Below the pieces are notes generated by a model. That model did no database searches. It was not told the origin of the DNA and saw only the letters and a program-made list of their open reading frames with translations. This document shows positions 9,601 to 17,332 of a stretch of 38,981 bases of DNA, one piece after another (the first letter of the stretch is position 1; each line of letters opens with the position of its first letter). This stretch comes from Bacteroidota bacterium (GTDB lineage Bacteria > Bacteroidota > Bacteroidia > 2-12-FULL-35-15). A program made the translations under genes and the position numbers. The stretch spans positions 1 to 38,981 of the forward strand of contig CANJYB010000033.1 of NCBI GenBank assembly GCA_947479085.1, in the 5' to 3' direction.

Positions 9601-9959
9601 TCTTAACTAATGAGCGCTGCAAATGTTGGCAGAGAATGGGAGAGAGTGAATTGAAGCTAAAAGGCTTCTTCAATGCTACTGAATCAATAAAGTTATTTAA
9701 CTATACCGAAGCTCGTCTTTATTTTAAACGTGGATTAATAAATGCACTTGGTGTAGTGAAAGCGAATTCTAAAACCGCTATTTATGCTTTAAAAGATTCA
9801 GCTCAAGAAATATCAAGCATAGAGCACGTTCTTAAAATGTATGCTTTAAACCAGTTCTTTTTCGAAGAAATAACTGATGAAAAAATTAAACGATATAACC
9901 GCACCCTCAACATCCAATGGGCCATGGACATTAAAAATAACCAATATGATAAAATTTAA
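6630..9959 (+). CDS. STAND sensor chain with TPR-like solenoid (operon gene 3)
   Basis: A 1109-residue protein. It opens with DPTYLRNIHDGL, matching the segment that follows the NTPase in single-chain STAND proteins, then a winged-helix-like region ending near YVLYHERLRAFF (residues about 5-120). A helical linker runs to about 380. Residues about 383-1010 are a solenoid of degenerate TPR-like repeats of roughly 31-36 residues with the core ELAKQGKIEDAL. Such solenoids are the ligand-sensing part of many STAND proteins. A C-terminal cap of about 100 residues follows. The start overlaps the gene 2 stop by 4 bases. Residues about 1-150 are closely similar to the start of gene 5, also at the DNA level. 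I infer that it completes the NTPase of gene 2 in trans. Confidence 0.7.
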   Translation: MRMIDPTYLRNIHDGLILGTLHKDNASALPMGIVGMYEEALPPTSNVNERKKFLEFFTVWALLKKEVSVIFLIPLLEGWSEEIIIYYINKYSKWFNSPQSGKYVLYHERLRAFFLQKISKQQFNACNETIIKVSNDALSRRSGDELERYALEYLSNHMLIPAIEKGDASALKLLTYNTTHWNRQVEISKGFEWSKRMLNNMMLWASKYDDEEVIECALNKVDLHYQEQNDAPRIVELVAQNDIETALQRIEAFGGNDKEGLERKFILYMLCLMELTLLDSKDKPFRKEAIEKLLKHFDDNIPANQPDLINWNDFFPSYLMFQMACEWAEMGLDYMITYKTTDEIEMIWIEDFVPYSDIQLSVLSNIWRHLFEGSRNSISSFTSEKCKALIFISTILNSKGEIKDSEKLLNKAPIYIRKISNKSEICELLCILSSVFVKKGNVEGSELAMEEALNCALTISDELDQSYALRELSTQLAKQGKVDEALKLTNQILDEFVKIMSFAKISTIFVKQGWIDKGEALMLDALQKARKLSFEYGKTFVLSDISTELAKQKKFTEADNVIQEAIFSANKITSGYLKSYAFRDISFDLANQGKIEKALTFVNHIEDEPAKGYVQKAISIELAKQGMIENSLSIAKGILDENNMSSAIRDISAEFAKQGNIIEAGKTMKEILTISGGISSDMLIKKKVLGGISLELVRHGKNEDALACVYSFSSESERETALLDVLIELTIQGKIEDAMAYALGISEEFRTSGALLAISIELVKQKMFDASETIFQKALNSTQGILSEFDKSIALKNIARELNKNGEISRAEKLIKESLISVHGILDDSSKSIALGQLSIVLAEMGNIDESLKYLRLIKEDFVKNYILNDISVVLAKQGNIEQALLIIKEISEENEQSKSLFAISSELAKIGKIEDAFNCARKISDESVERSALCDISAELAKQGKTEDALIIAGRILEESKKNTALFNISLALCDQGNIARAEEVGLGILLTNERCKCWQRMGESELKLKGFFNATESIKLFNYTEARLYFKRGLINALGVVKANSKTAIYALKDSAQEISSIEHVLKMYALNQFFFEEITDEKIKRYNRTLNIQWAMDIKNNQYDKI

Positions 9960-10953
9960 CAGACAATTATTAATTAACTCAGCAAATGAGTTAGGATTAA
10001 ATAACGAAGTAAATGAGAACAATGAGTATTTAATAGAATTATTTAATCATGCACAGAATTGGATTAGGGGCAGTGACCCTAAAAGACTGCCTTGTTGCCC
10101 ACCACCTGAAAAACATCCATATTTAAATCTATGTCCAATTAATCCGGAATTTAAAAAGTATATTATTGGTACATTTCCTCCTATAACTTATCAGTCTGAT
10201 TTCTATACAAATATTCAATTTTGTAATGGTAAAAGATTATCAATACCTCAATTACCTTTTTATCATGGAAATAGACAGATGCTATGGCTATATCTCTTAT
10301 CAGAACAAGAATATAGTTTACTGAGCGAAGATAGATTACAAAGAAGAAACCAAATCATCAATTATTTGAATGAAAATAGAATAAATTACGCTGACGTAAT
10401 ATCTTATTGCCAAAGAGCTGAATACAATGCAGATGATAAAAATTTATTTAACATCATCTTGAATGAACAACTTCTAGAAATTGCAACGCGGAAATCTAAT
10501 GAAGAAATTTTATTAGTGTTTAATACGGGCTCTCTTTTTACAGCAAGAGGCTTAAAGTTTTATCGCAATGGGAATATTAATGCCGGATCATTTGTTTTTG
10601 ATATGTTCATTACGCTTTTATTTGAGGCTGGTATTGAAGTTCAAATTCAATTTCTAAATGAACAACCTATCCTACTTAATTATGCTAATAGAAGGTTATT
10701 AGCTGGGTATTCTAATATAATAAGATTTGATATTTATTTAAATGGGAAACGATTTAAAGTTGTAGCAGGTCCTTCTCCTGCAAACGGTGATGGCCAATTA
10801 CACAATAGCGCCATTTATAGTCGATTTAAAAGAATTTTTCATACAAATGATAACCTATCTATTGGTGAAATAAAGAAAAGATTCAAACAGTATGTTTATC
10901 ATACTGCACTGTTGGGTGATTGCGATGAATTGTATCGATTGAATTATGATTGA
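9946..10953 (+). CDS. Uracil-DNA-glycosylase-superfamily protein (operon gene 4)
   Basis: A 335-residue protein from the ATG at 9946; a start at 9877 is possible but its extra residues only translate the end of gene 3 in another frame. Motifs in order fit the UDG fold: IIGTFPP (GTFPP at 75-79), FYHGN (105-109) followed by W, YADVISYCQR, a VFNTGS strand-turn, and GPSPAN (PSPAN at 276-280). These match Mug/TDG-like proteins with GTFP, FYxGN and PSPAN signatures. The Asn or Asp that activates water in many UDG motif 1 sequences is absent, so the activity and base specificity are uncertain. Gene 3 overlaps it by 14 bases and gene 5 by 8. Within a defence operon it might act on modified or uracil-containing phage DNA; that is inference. 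Confidence 0.6.
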   Translation: MIKFNRQLLINSANELGLNNEVNENNEYLIELFNHAQNWIRGSDPKRLPCCPPPEKHPYLNLCPINPEFKKYIIGTFPPITYQSDFYTNIQFCNGKRLSIPQLPFYHGNRQMLWLYLLSEQEYSLLSEDRLQRRNQIINYLNENRINYADVISYCQRAEYNADDKNLFNIILNEQLLEIATRKSNEEILLVFNTGSLFTARGLKFYRNGNINAGSFVFDMFITLLFEAGIEVQIQFLNEQPILLNYANRRLLAGYSNIIRFDIYLNGKRFKVVAGPSPANGDGQLHNSAIYSRFKRIFHTNDNLSIGEIKKRFKQYVYHTALLGDCDELYRLNYD

Positions 10954-13030
10954 TAAAAGATTTACCGACCCCACCTATCTCCGCACCATCCACGATGGGC
11001 TTCTATCAGGCGTTTTGCACAAAGACAATGCTTCTTCTTTACCTATATGTATTGTCGGTATGTATGAAGAATCTTTGCTTCCGGCTTATAATGTTTATGA
11101 ACGCAAAAAGTTCCTAGAGTTATTTGCAGTTTGGGCCTTGTTGAAGAAAGAAGTTAGTTCATCCTTTGTGTTACCATTAATGGATGGCTGGGCAGAAGAA
11201 GATGTGTTAAAGTATATCGGCCAATACAGCAAATGGTTCAACTCCCCTATTAACGGTAAGTATGTGTTATATCATGAACGATTGCGAACTTTTATCTTGC
11301 AGAAAATTTCCACAATACAATTTATGGACTGCCTTGAGGCGATTATAAAAACTTGTGAGCGAGCTATTGATTTAAAATTAAACGATGAGTGGGAAGATTA
11401 TTCATTAGAGTGGTTGACACACTATTTGTATTTAGATGCAATAATTAGAGATTGTGGAGGAGAACGGTTATTTAAAATTAGCAGAAATGAAAAGTTTTGG
11501 AACAGACAGATAGAAAAGTCCCAGGGATTTAATTGGTCAAAAAATTCAATTCAGTATACAATTACCTATAATAGTAAGTATGATAAGGGAGCATGTAAAC
11601 TGGACTATCATAATTTGTTGAAAATTGAAAACAAAAGCACACTATTAATAAATGCCCTTATGAATTCTTCTATAGTTGAATTCAATGATGAAACCATTCA
11701 AAAAATTGATTCCGTTCTATTAAATAATGAATACGATGCTCAGAGGATGTATATATTCATTATAATCAAAATGCATGGTTTAATAACAAGTAATAAAGAT
11801 GAAGATTATAAAATAAAATATATAAAGGAATTGATTAAGATTTTGAAAAAAGTGAAGTTAATTGAATTTTCAAGATTAAGTTTTCATGATATTATTCCAC
11901 TAAAATATTTTCAAATTGTTTATGATTATTTTCTTGCTAATAATTTAGACGTCTCAGATTTAGTAGCCAATGACTATGAACTTGACCAATACCAAAATGG
12001 TATACATTTACCATCGGAAACTTCGGAGCACTTGTTTAATAAATATTATGAATCTAGCGGTGCTATATATCCTTTGATTCCGGAAAATTTAGTTCCGTCT
12101 TTACGAGAAATTTATGCCGTTATACCTACGATAGATTATTCATCGATTTTATCTTTAGAAGATTTAAAATCTGTTTTGGAATTGAATGGATTGGCAAGCG
12201 ATGAAATAGAATCGGAAATACTGGTGTTACCATTAGTATTTAATAATTTAATTGAATCAAATAACAATTTTCATATTATTCAAAGAGATTGGCTTTATTC
12301 AGTTGGTCATTTATTTGATAACACATCAGAAGCACTAAGTTTGATAACGGCAATGCTTAATTGCGCATCATCTAAAGAGTTAAATAGTAATAAAATTTGG
12401 GAATATATTAAGCAAGTAGTAAATGGTCTTGCAATTGAAAAATATGATCGTGATATTATAGTAGCGTTAATTTTGGATTACCTAAACATAGAATTTAAAA
12501 AAGATTTTCTAAAACATTTTCTAAATGATATTCTAATTTCTCAATTTAGTATAGCAGCTCAACCATATATAGAAGATCAAAAGCATCAAGTATTGATCGA
12601 TTTACATTGGTCGGACCCTCAATGGAGAAATGTATATAAGGATGTGCTAACCCCTTTGATGTATTCACTCTATTGTGAGGAGGCTGAAGGAATAATTAGT
12701 TATACAACACCTGATATTGCAGATGAAAATGAAATAATTTTAAAAAGTCAGTTAGACTTTAAGTCAGTTGATGCTAAAGAATATTTACTTGATGATTTTG
12801 GACAGAGTTACAGTAGAAAATACAAATCAATTGTTTCTGCAGTTTCTGTGCAGAAAATAAATTGGGAGTCGATTCTGCCCTTTCTTAAAGGGATTGATCC
12901 AACTACTCTATTCATTATTATGCATAAAATATTTCTTCAAGATTTGGTTTATAATACTAAATCTAATAAGAATTTACCAATTGATGTAATTGATTTTTAT
13001 CACTTAGATTGGATTAAAAAACTCAATTGA
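10946..13030 (+). CDS. Second STAND sensor chain with a different C-terminus (operon gene 5)
   Basis: A 694-residue protein. Residues about 7-150 align with the start of gene 3: DPTYLRTIHDGL, LHKDNASSLP, GMYEES, ERKKFLE, FAVWALLKKEVS, YSKWFNSP and YVLYHERLR are shared nearly word for word. After about residue 200 the two diverge completely. The remaining 490 residues are helical-looking, with no TPR-like core and no recognised domain. It starts at the same domain boundary as gene 3, so it too lacks an NTPase and presumably docks on gene 2. The ATG overlaps the gene 4 stop by 8 bases. It is followed by about 100 bases of spacer and a convergent gene. I read it as an alternative sensor for a second trigger. 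Confidence 0.65.
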   Translation: MIDKRFTDPTYLRTIHDGLLSGVLHKDNASSLPICIVGMYEESLLPAYNVYERKKFLELFAVWALLKKEVSSSFVLPLMDGWAEEDVLKYIGQYSKWFNSPINGKYVLYHERLRTFILQKISTIQFMDCLEAIIKTCERAIDLKLNDEWEDYSLEWLTHYLYLDAIIRDCGGERLFKISRNEKFWNRQIEKSQGFNWSKNSIQYTITYNSKYDKGACKLDYHNLLKIENKSTLLINALMNSSIVEFNDETIQKIDSVLLNNEYDAQRMYIFIIIKMHGLITSNKDEDYKIKYIKELIKILKKVKLIEFSRLSFHDIIPLKYFQIVYDYFLANNLDVSDLVANDYELDQYQNGIHLPSETSEHLFNKYYESSGAIYPLIPENLVPSLREIYAVIPTIDYSSILSLEDLKSVLELNGLASDEIESEILVLPLVFNNLIESNNNFHIIQRDWLYSVGHLFDNTSEALSLITAMLNCASSKELNSNKIWEYIKQVVNGLAIEKYDRDIIVALILDYLNIEFKKDFLKHFLNDILISQFSIAAQPYIEDQKHQVLIDLHWSDPQWRNVYKDVLTPLMYSLYCEEAEGIISYTTPDIADENEIILKSQLDFKSVDAKEYLLDDFGQSYSRKYKSIVSAVSVQKINWESILPFLKGIDPTTLFIIMHKIFLQDLVYNTKSNKNLPIDVIDFYHLDWIKKLN

Positions 13031-13135
13031 ACTCAGTCCTAGTATTTATGTTTCAATATGTAATTAAGAACACATAATTATAAAATTATTAAATCCTAAT
13101 CTGATGTATGAAACTATTTTACAAAAATGAATTTC

Positions 13136-13957
13136 TTAATAATTATCTTCAATATAGGTTGCTAGCAGTTGATTTATCAGCCAAATATTTTGGCTTGGTA
13201 AGTAATCTTCCTCTGACCCTAATAGATAATCATTGCTTTCAATTAATTGACTAAAAAAAACTAAGTCTCTTCCCCAAAAATACTTTCGATTTTTAAATGT
13301 TATTTCTATTTGATAACAATATTCGTTTATTTCCGCAATTTTCAGAATGGTTAAATCTTCATTTATTTGAATAGCTTCACTTAACTTCAAATGACTTCCT
13401 AATTGGTCCAATTGATCATCTAAGGTCTCCGCAACTGATTCTAAAGAGTATACTCTAGTGTAGCCATTATGATCTTGAAAATAAAAAGGTTCCTCATTAT
13501 TTATGTTATTGATTAATAATTCATAATCACTTTGCAATGCATCATTCCACTTACTATCGTCTTCTAGTAACTCTTTATTAAGCAACAACCATATTGCAGG
13601 TTTCGGACCCCAAGTATATTCGTCTTCATTTATTTCTATGTGCGATAGCCCGTCATCTATGACCTTATATTCATTAATTGGCAACATTTCATTATCATTA
13701 TTCAACAAAAACTTCATATTGTCTTTTATAACTTGTAATGGATCGTTATCAGGAAATAAATTTAAAATAGCAGGTACTTTCGGGAATTCCCCATCGCCTT
13801 TTTGCATAACAAAACGTATAAAATAAATCTTACCTGCAATTCGATTGTCTTTATTTTTCAGCCTTTCTTCTAATTCTAATATTTTATTCTTTAGTTGAAT
13901 AATTTCTGTTGAATCACTTTGTTTTGATTCATCATTTTCCTGGTTTATTTCTGACAT
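13136..13957 (-). CDS. Unrecognised acidic protein with N-terminal coiled coil
   Basis: A 273-residue protein of unknown family. Residues about 1-40 are polar and then form a short coiled-coil-like stretch (IIQLKNKILELEERLKNKD). The rest looks like a mixed alpha/beta globular domain rich in Asp, Glu, Asn and Trp, with no signal peptide or membrane segment. It is convergent with the end of the HEPN/STAND operon and upstream of another small acidic gene on the same strand. Base composition matches the rest of the element. No catalytic motif is visible. Confidence 0.55.
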   Translation of the reverse strand: MSEINQENDESKQSDSTEIIQLKNKILELEERLKNKDNRIAGKIYFIRFVMQKGDGEFPKVPAILNLFPDNDPLQVIKDNMKFLLNNDNEMLPINEYKVIDDGLSHIEINEDEYTWGPKPAIWLLLNKELLEDDSKWNDALQSDYELLINNINNEEPFYFQDHNGYTRVYSLESVAETLDDQLDQLGSHLKLSEAIQINEDLTILKIAEINEYCYQIEITFKNRKYFWGRDLVFFSQLIESNDYLLGSEEDYLPSQNIWLINQLLATYIEDNY

Positions 13958-14088
13958 TATTTATGAATTAAATTAATTCGTATTAAAGCAAATATATATT
14001 ATTAAATTATTAAACTATACATTTCACCATTTATTAGTGAGAATACTTGTTGTTTTCCTCAAGCAAGAAATAGTCGGTTATTGTTTAA

Positions 14089-14448
14089 TTAAAAATATCG
14101 AACTTGTCCATTTGTAGAAATTAAAATGATCTTTCCGTCTTCGTTTTGTATGTTTTTCAATCTTGGATTTGGATTAAAAGCATCAATGATATAAAATATC
14201 TCATTTGAATTTAATGATTCAATTAACTTGTCATTAATTTCATTAATTTGATCAATTCCAAAATCGTAATCTTCAATATCTAAACCATCATCAATTCCCA
14301 ATACATTCAAATCTTCTTCTTCAATAAATTTCAAACAAGTATCAATTTGAGATTGAGTTGGTTTATTTTGTGATTTTGAAAACAAAAAAAGAGTTAAATA
14401 TGCATAATCAGCATCTCCTTTTCGCAAGTCAACTTGAAAAATTTTCAT
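14089..14448 (-). CDS. Small acidic protein of unknown function
   Basis: A 119-residue cytoplasmic protein starting MKIFQVDLRKGDADYAYL. It is rich in Asp, Glu, Ile and Asn and probably alpha/beta. I recognise no domain. Its size and acidity recall immunity or antitoxin-type proteins, but no toxin gene is visible beside it, so that is only a possibility. It lies 131 bases from the 273-residue acidic protein gene on the same strand. Confidence 0.5.
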   Translation of the reverse strand: MKIFQVDLRKGDADYAYLTLFLFSKSQNKPTQSQIDTCLKFIEEEDLNVLGIDDGLDIEDYDFGIDQINEINDKLIESLNSNEIFYIIDAFNPNPRLKNIQNEDGKIILISTNGQVRYF

Positions 14449-14604
14449 AAAAATTCAATATTAGTATTCAATATTAGCATTGGCAAAGTTATTAAGTTTT
14501 CGATGTTCAGTCGGGTGAGGAATTGAAAAATACAATATTAAGCATCACATTACCTGAGACACCTTATGACCACAGCACTTCCCCGTCATCACATGGCGAA
14601 GGCC

Positions 14605-14649
14605 AAATTCCCCCGTTTTCGGCCGTAATATAGACTCTACGGGGAATTT
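14605..14649. repeat. Inverted repeat in the non-coding region
   Basis: AAATTCCCC (14605-14613) pairs with GGGGAATTT (14641-14649). Pairing extends inward as CGT/ACG if one C bulges, leaving a loop of about 22 bases. No T run follows, so it does not look like a terminator. Confidence 0.6.
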
Positions 14650-14783
14650 AGAGGGCTAGTTAACGTAATTTCAGATAAAAAACCATTCACTCCCGTTTTT
14701 GGTAGTAAATTAATTACTCAAATTGGGGATTGAAGGTCTTTTGTTGGGTTAAATAAGTTAATCGCGACAGGAATATAACACAA

Positions 14784-14811
14784 GTTATCAGGCATAGCTT
14801 CGCCTCATAAC
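14784..14811. repeat. Hairpin in the non-coding region
   Basis: GTTATCAGGC (14784-14793) pairs with GCCTCATAAC (14802-14811) with one C-C mismatch and the loop ATAGCTTC. No T run follows it. Confidence 0.6.
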
Positions 14812-14918
14812 TAGAAATAAATATCTAATTATTCATACTATAAGAGGAAGACGGAATCGTATTTAATAATTGACCTAAGCCTATTTTAATCAAACTGAGA
14901 TTCTACGAATTCCCAGTA

Positions 14919-15113
14919 CTAGTTTTTTTCGTTCCTAAGGATAGTTATCTTACGTTCTAATTCGGCATTTTTATTTGTTTTGACTACTATCACAACAACA
15001 GTTATAGTGAGTAAAACACCAAATAATATTAGAAGATCATTATTGCTAGATGTTGTAATATCAGTCGCGTAATTTATTGGTGTGCCAAAAGCACTAGAGT
15101 TAAAATTGCTCAT
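14919..15113 (-). CDS. Small single-TM protein
   Basis: A 64-residue protein with a polar, Ser/Thr-rich N-terminus of about 25 residues, one strongly hydrophobic helix (LLILFGVLLTITVVVIVV, about residues 27-44) and a short charged tail. No family is recognised. Its start lies 6 bases after the stop of the zinc-finger gene, so the two are probably one transcript. It belongs to the integrase-proximal minus-strand group of the element. Confidence 0.55.
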   Translation of the reverse strand: MSNFNSSAFGTPINYATDITTSSNNDLLILFGVLLTITVVVIVVKTNKNAELERKITILRNEKN

Positions 15114-15119
15114 GTTTTT

Positions 15120-15614
15120 TTAGTTTTTTAGTTTTTCTATTTTTATTTTGATTCTATCAAGTTGAGTTACTTTGTAATTGCCGAAAATCAATGCAAAACA
15201 GATCTCGACTTTACCTTCTATTCTTTCTTTATATGAAAAATGCTCAAAATTAACGCCCATATCTACGATGTCTTTCATAAAATATACTGTTCCTTCTATT
15301 GGGTCAATTGTAAGTTTTTCAAATTTTCGAATATTATTCCTTAGAATATTTTCTGGTGATGGCAATGAATTTTTATACTCTATTTTTCTTTTTTCATCTT
15401 CTTTCAATTGCAGCAATAGCTTTTCTGCTTCTCTTAATGGTCTAATGTTCTGATTATAGTTATTATCGGCACAATTATCACAACAAAATTCTTGATCCGA
15501 CCGGTTTGCAATATATGACTCATAGCAATAATCACAAATGCGATCGTAGCTGACATTAGTTGTAGCTTTTTTTAGCAGCTTATTTATTTTTTGAATGATT
15601 TCTTCTGTATTCAT
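15120..15614 (-). CDS. Zinc-finger protein of the mobile element
   Basis: A 164-residue protein. Cys27-x2-Cys30 and Cys44/Cys45-x2-3-Cys48 form a short treble-clef or zinc-ribbon-like site (CDYC ... FCCDNC), as in small DUF2116-like zinc fingers. Residues about 65-85 are charged and helical; the C-terminal half is mixed alpha/beta and unrecognised. It sits between the HTH protein and the small TM protein on the same strand. A nucleic-acid-binding role in element maintenance is plausible but not shown. Confidence 0.6.
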   Translation of the reverse strand: MNTEEIIQKINKLLKKATTNVSYDRICDYCYESYIANRSDQEFCCDNCADNNYNQNIRPLREAEKLLLQLKEDEKRKIEYKNSLPSPENILRNNIRKFEKLTIDPIEGTVYFMKDIVDMGVNFEHFSYKERIEGKVEICFALIFGNYKVTQLDRIKIKIEKLKN

Positions 15615-15642
15615 TTTTATAGTTTTTGTGAATTATTAGATT

Positions 15643-16011
15643 TTATTTTTTCTTTTTTTTCTTTTTCGATGTCAGATAATTATCTGTTTCCTCCTCCATT
15701 TCTTCGACACTTTTCACCTTGCCAGATTCCATCCAAGCACGTAATTCTGCTATGACAAATTGTAATTTTTTTGTGCCTGGTGGTTTGAAATATGGCATCT
15801 CACCCAAATGACATTTGGTGCGTATAGTAGAAATAGCTAAACCGGTAATTTTGCTTGCGGCTTCGATTAAGCAATTTTTTGTTTCGGGTAAAGCTTTTCC
15901 TTCACCCGATACTTTCAGATATTCAGTAACTTTTTTAAATTCAGCAGATACTGCCCGCTGAATCAATTCAGTTAATTCTTGTTGCGTGGTTATTATTAGT
16001 GGACCTTCCAT
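15643..16011 (-). CDS. Excisionase-like helix-turn-helix protein
   Basis: A 122-residue protein. Residues about 47-95 form a MerR/Xis-type helix-turn-helix of the HTH_17 kind: CLIEAASKITGLAISTIRTK, then GEMPYFKPPGTKKLQF and LRAWMESGK. This arrangement is standard for excisionase-type proteins next to tyrosine integrases in Bacteroidota elements. The C-terminus ends in a run of Lys. The role inferred is bending DNA at the attachment sites or controlling excision. It could instead be a transcription regulator. The gene lies 65 bases downstream of the Lys-rich 416-residue gene, in the same direction as the integrase. Confidence 0.7.
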   Translation of the reverse strand: MEGPLIITTQQELTELIQRAVSAEFKKVTEYLKVSGEGKALPETKNCLIEAASKITGLAISTIRTKCHLGEMPYFKPPGTKKLQFVIAELRAWMESGKVKSVEEMEEETDNYLTSKKKKKKK

Positions 16012-16075
16012 CTCCTGTTTTTATACAAAGGGAGGAGTATTCAGGTAATGAGGAAGTAATAGATTACGTAATATA

Positions 16076-17326
16076 CTACGTAATGTCTCGCAAGTTCTTG
16101 ATAATCATATCAATAGATTTGTAGATAATTCCACTGCTTTTATGGGAAGTGGCTTTCACTTTGGCCCAATTTGGTATGTGTATTTGATTCCCTTGCCAGG
16201 TAAAATGAGGTGCAAATTTTGAAATAGAAATGGTATTATTCTTTCCAGTATAAATTAGTTCATTTAAAAAAGGTTTAAGTTTATCTATTAAATAGATAAG
16301 TGGGAATTGTCCTTTTAACCAATTTATGGCAATGCTATCAGAAATTTTGCCGTTAAAATGAGCTTCAAATTTTATTAGATTAATTTTATCGATATAGTCG
16401 TTATCTATTAATTGTTCTCGCAAAAAAATTAATTGCTTACTTTTCAATTCCGGATTTTTTTCTATCCAACTAAATTCCGTTATCGATGGTTTAGATTTTT
16501 CTTTTTTATTTGGTTGGTGAGTCAATGTTTTTTTTGCGTTCGATGTTGTGGATTGCTTTTTACTTTTAGTCGCATCCAGAACAGCTTTTTTGACTACTTT
16601 ATTTTTATCCTTTATGTTTTGTTTTATTTTTGCAAGCCTGCTTTTTTTTACTGCTTTATTTTTTGTCTTTAAGTTTGTTTTTTCAGGCCCTTTTTTATCA
16701 AACTTGATATCTATCTTCTTTTTATTTGTTTTTTCAAGTTTCCCTGGGGCAATAACTGTCTTTTTTCTTTTTTCTTTAATTGGTGCGTTTTCTATATTGT
16801 TAATCCATTCATTCGTTGTTTCAATAACTCTAGAAGTTAATAATTCCGGGTACTGACGAATGCACATTTTAATATGGATGGAAAATTTAGAAAAGTTTTT
16901 ACTAAAATTAGTTTTAAGCTGAAATTTCAGGAAGTTAGAAATATCTGAAAGTTTTCCATCATATTGCCTTAATTTGAGTGTAAACCAAAATTCATAATCC
17001 AGGTTATTTCTTTTAATGATGACAGGATTATTGTATAAATAACACTTTTCTTGTATGAAAAAAAAATCTATCGCGAATTGATTTTCAAGTGTATCAAGGT
17101 TTTTTACATATGAGGTATATTGCTGTTCGTAATAACTTTCATTTGAAGTTCGCATTTCTTTTCCAAAAGCAGGTTTTCCATATTTAAGGATTGAAGATTG
17201 AGTCTTTTCCAATAATTTGGAAGCAAATACAAAATCTTTTTCTTTAGAAAAGAAATAAAGTCTCTCGCAAAACCAAATGTCTGCGATGTCAATTTTGAAG
17301 TAATCAAAGTTCTCTATATCAGACAT
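16076..17326 (-). CDS. Lys-rich mobile-element protein, possibly RteC-like
   Basis: A 416-residue protein in three parts. Residues 1-175 are helical and aromatic-rich, with an arrangement that faintly recalls RteC, the excision regulator of CTnDOT. Residues about 175-275 are a very basic, low-complexity Lys linker. Residues about 280-416 form a compact domain (FSWIEKNPELKSKQLIFLREQL ... INWLKGQFPLIYL), a pattern often seen in hypothetical proteins of Bacteroidota integrative elements. It lies 6 bases after the integrase stop, so it is cotranscribed with the integrase. A role in regulating excision or transfer is inferred from position. The RteC link is weak. Confidence 0.5.
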   Translation of the reverse strand: MSDIENFDYFKIDIADIWFCERLYFFSKEKDFVFASKLLEKTQSSILKYGKPAFGKEMRTSNESYYEQQYTSYVKNLDTLENQFAIDFFFIQEKCYLYNNPVIIKRNNLDYEFWFTLKLRQYDGKLSDISNFLKFQLKTNFSKNFSKFSIHIKMCIRQYPELLTSRVIETTNEWINNIENAPIKEKRKKTVIAPGKLEKTNKKKIDIKFDKKGPEKTNLKTKNKAVKKSRLAKIKQNIKDKNKVVKKAVLDATKSKKQSTTSNAKKTLTHQPNKKEKSKPSITEFSWIEKNPELKSKQLIFLREQLIDNDYIDKINLIKFEAHFNGKISDSIAINWLKGQFPLIYLIDKLKPFLNELIYTGKNNTISISKFAPHFTWQGNQIHIPNWAKVKATSHKSSGIIYKSIDMIIKNLRDIT

Positions 17327-17332
17327 TTTGTA

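Larger units (their letters stand above)
14449..14918. other. Structured non-coding region in the element
   Basis: There is no plausible gene on either strand across 470 bases. It contains two hairpins (14605-14649 and 14784-14811) and an imperfect 23-base direct repeat (CCCGTTTTYGG core) at 14610-14632 and 14690-14712. Positions about 14570-14650 are clearly richer in GC than the surrounding element. An origin of transfer, a replication origin or a structured RNA would fit, but no relaxase or replication gene is in the window. Confidence 0.5.

Noticed and set aside
9877-9945. Longer start for the UDG-like gene.
   Set aside because: The extra 23 residues only translate the end of gene 3 in another frame; the ATG at 9946 gives a normal short overlap.
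14784-14811. Integron attC site.
   Set aside because: The ends are GTT...AAC, not the AAC...GTT orientation of attC, and no integron integrase is present.
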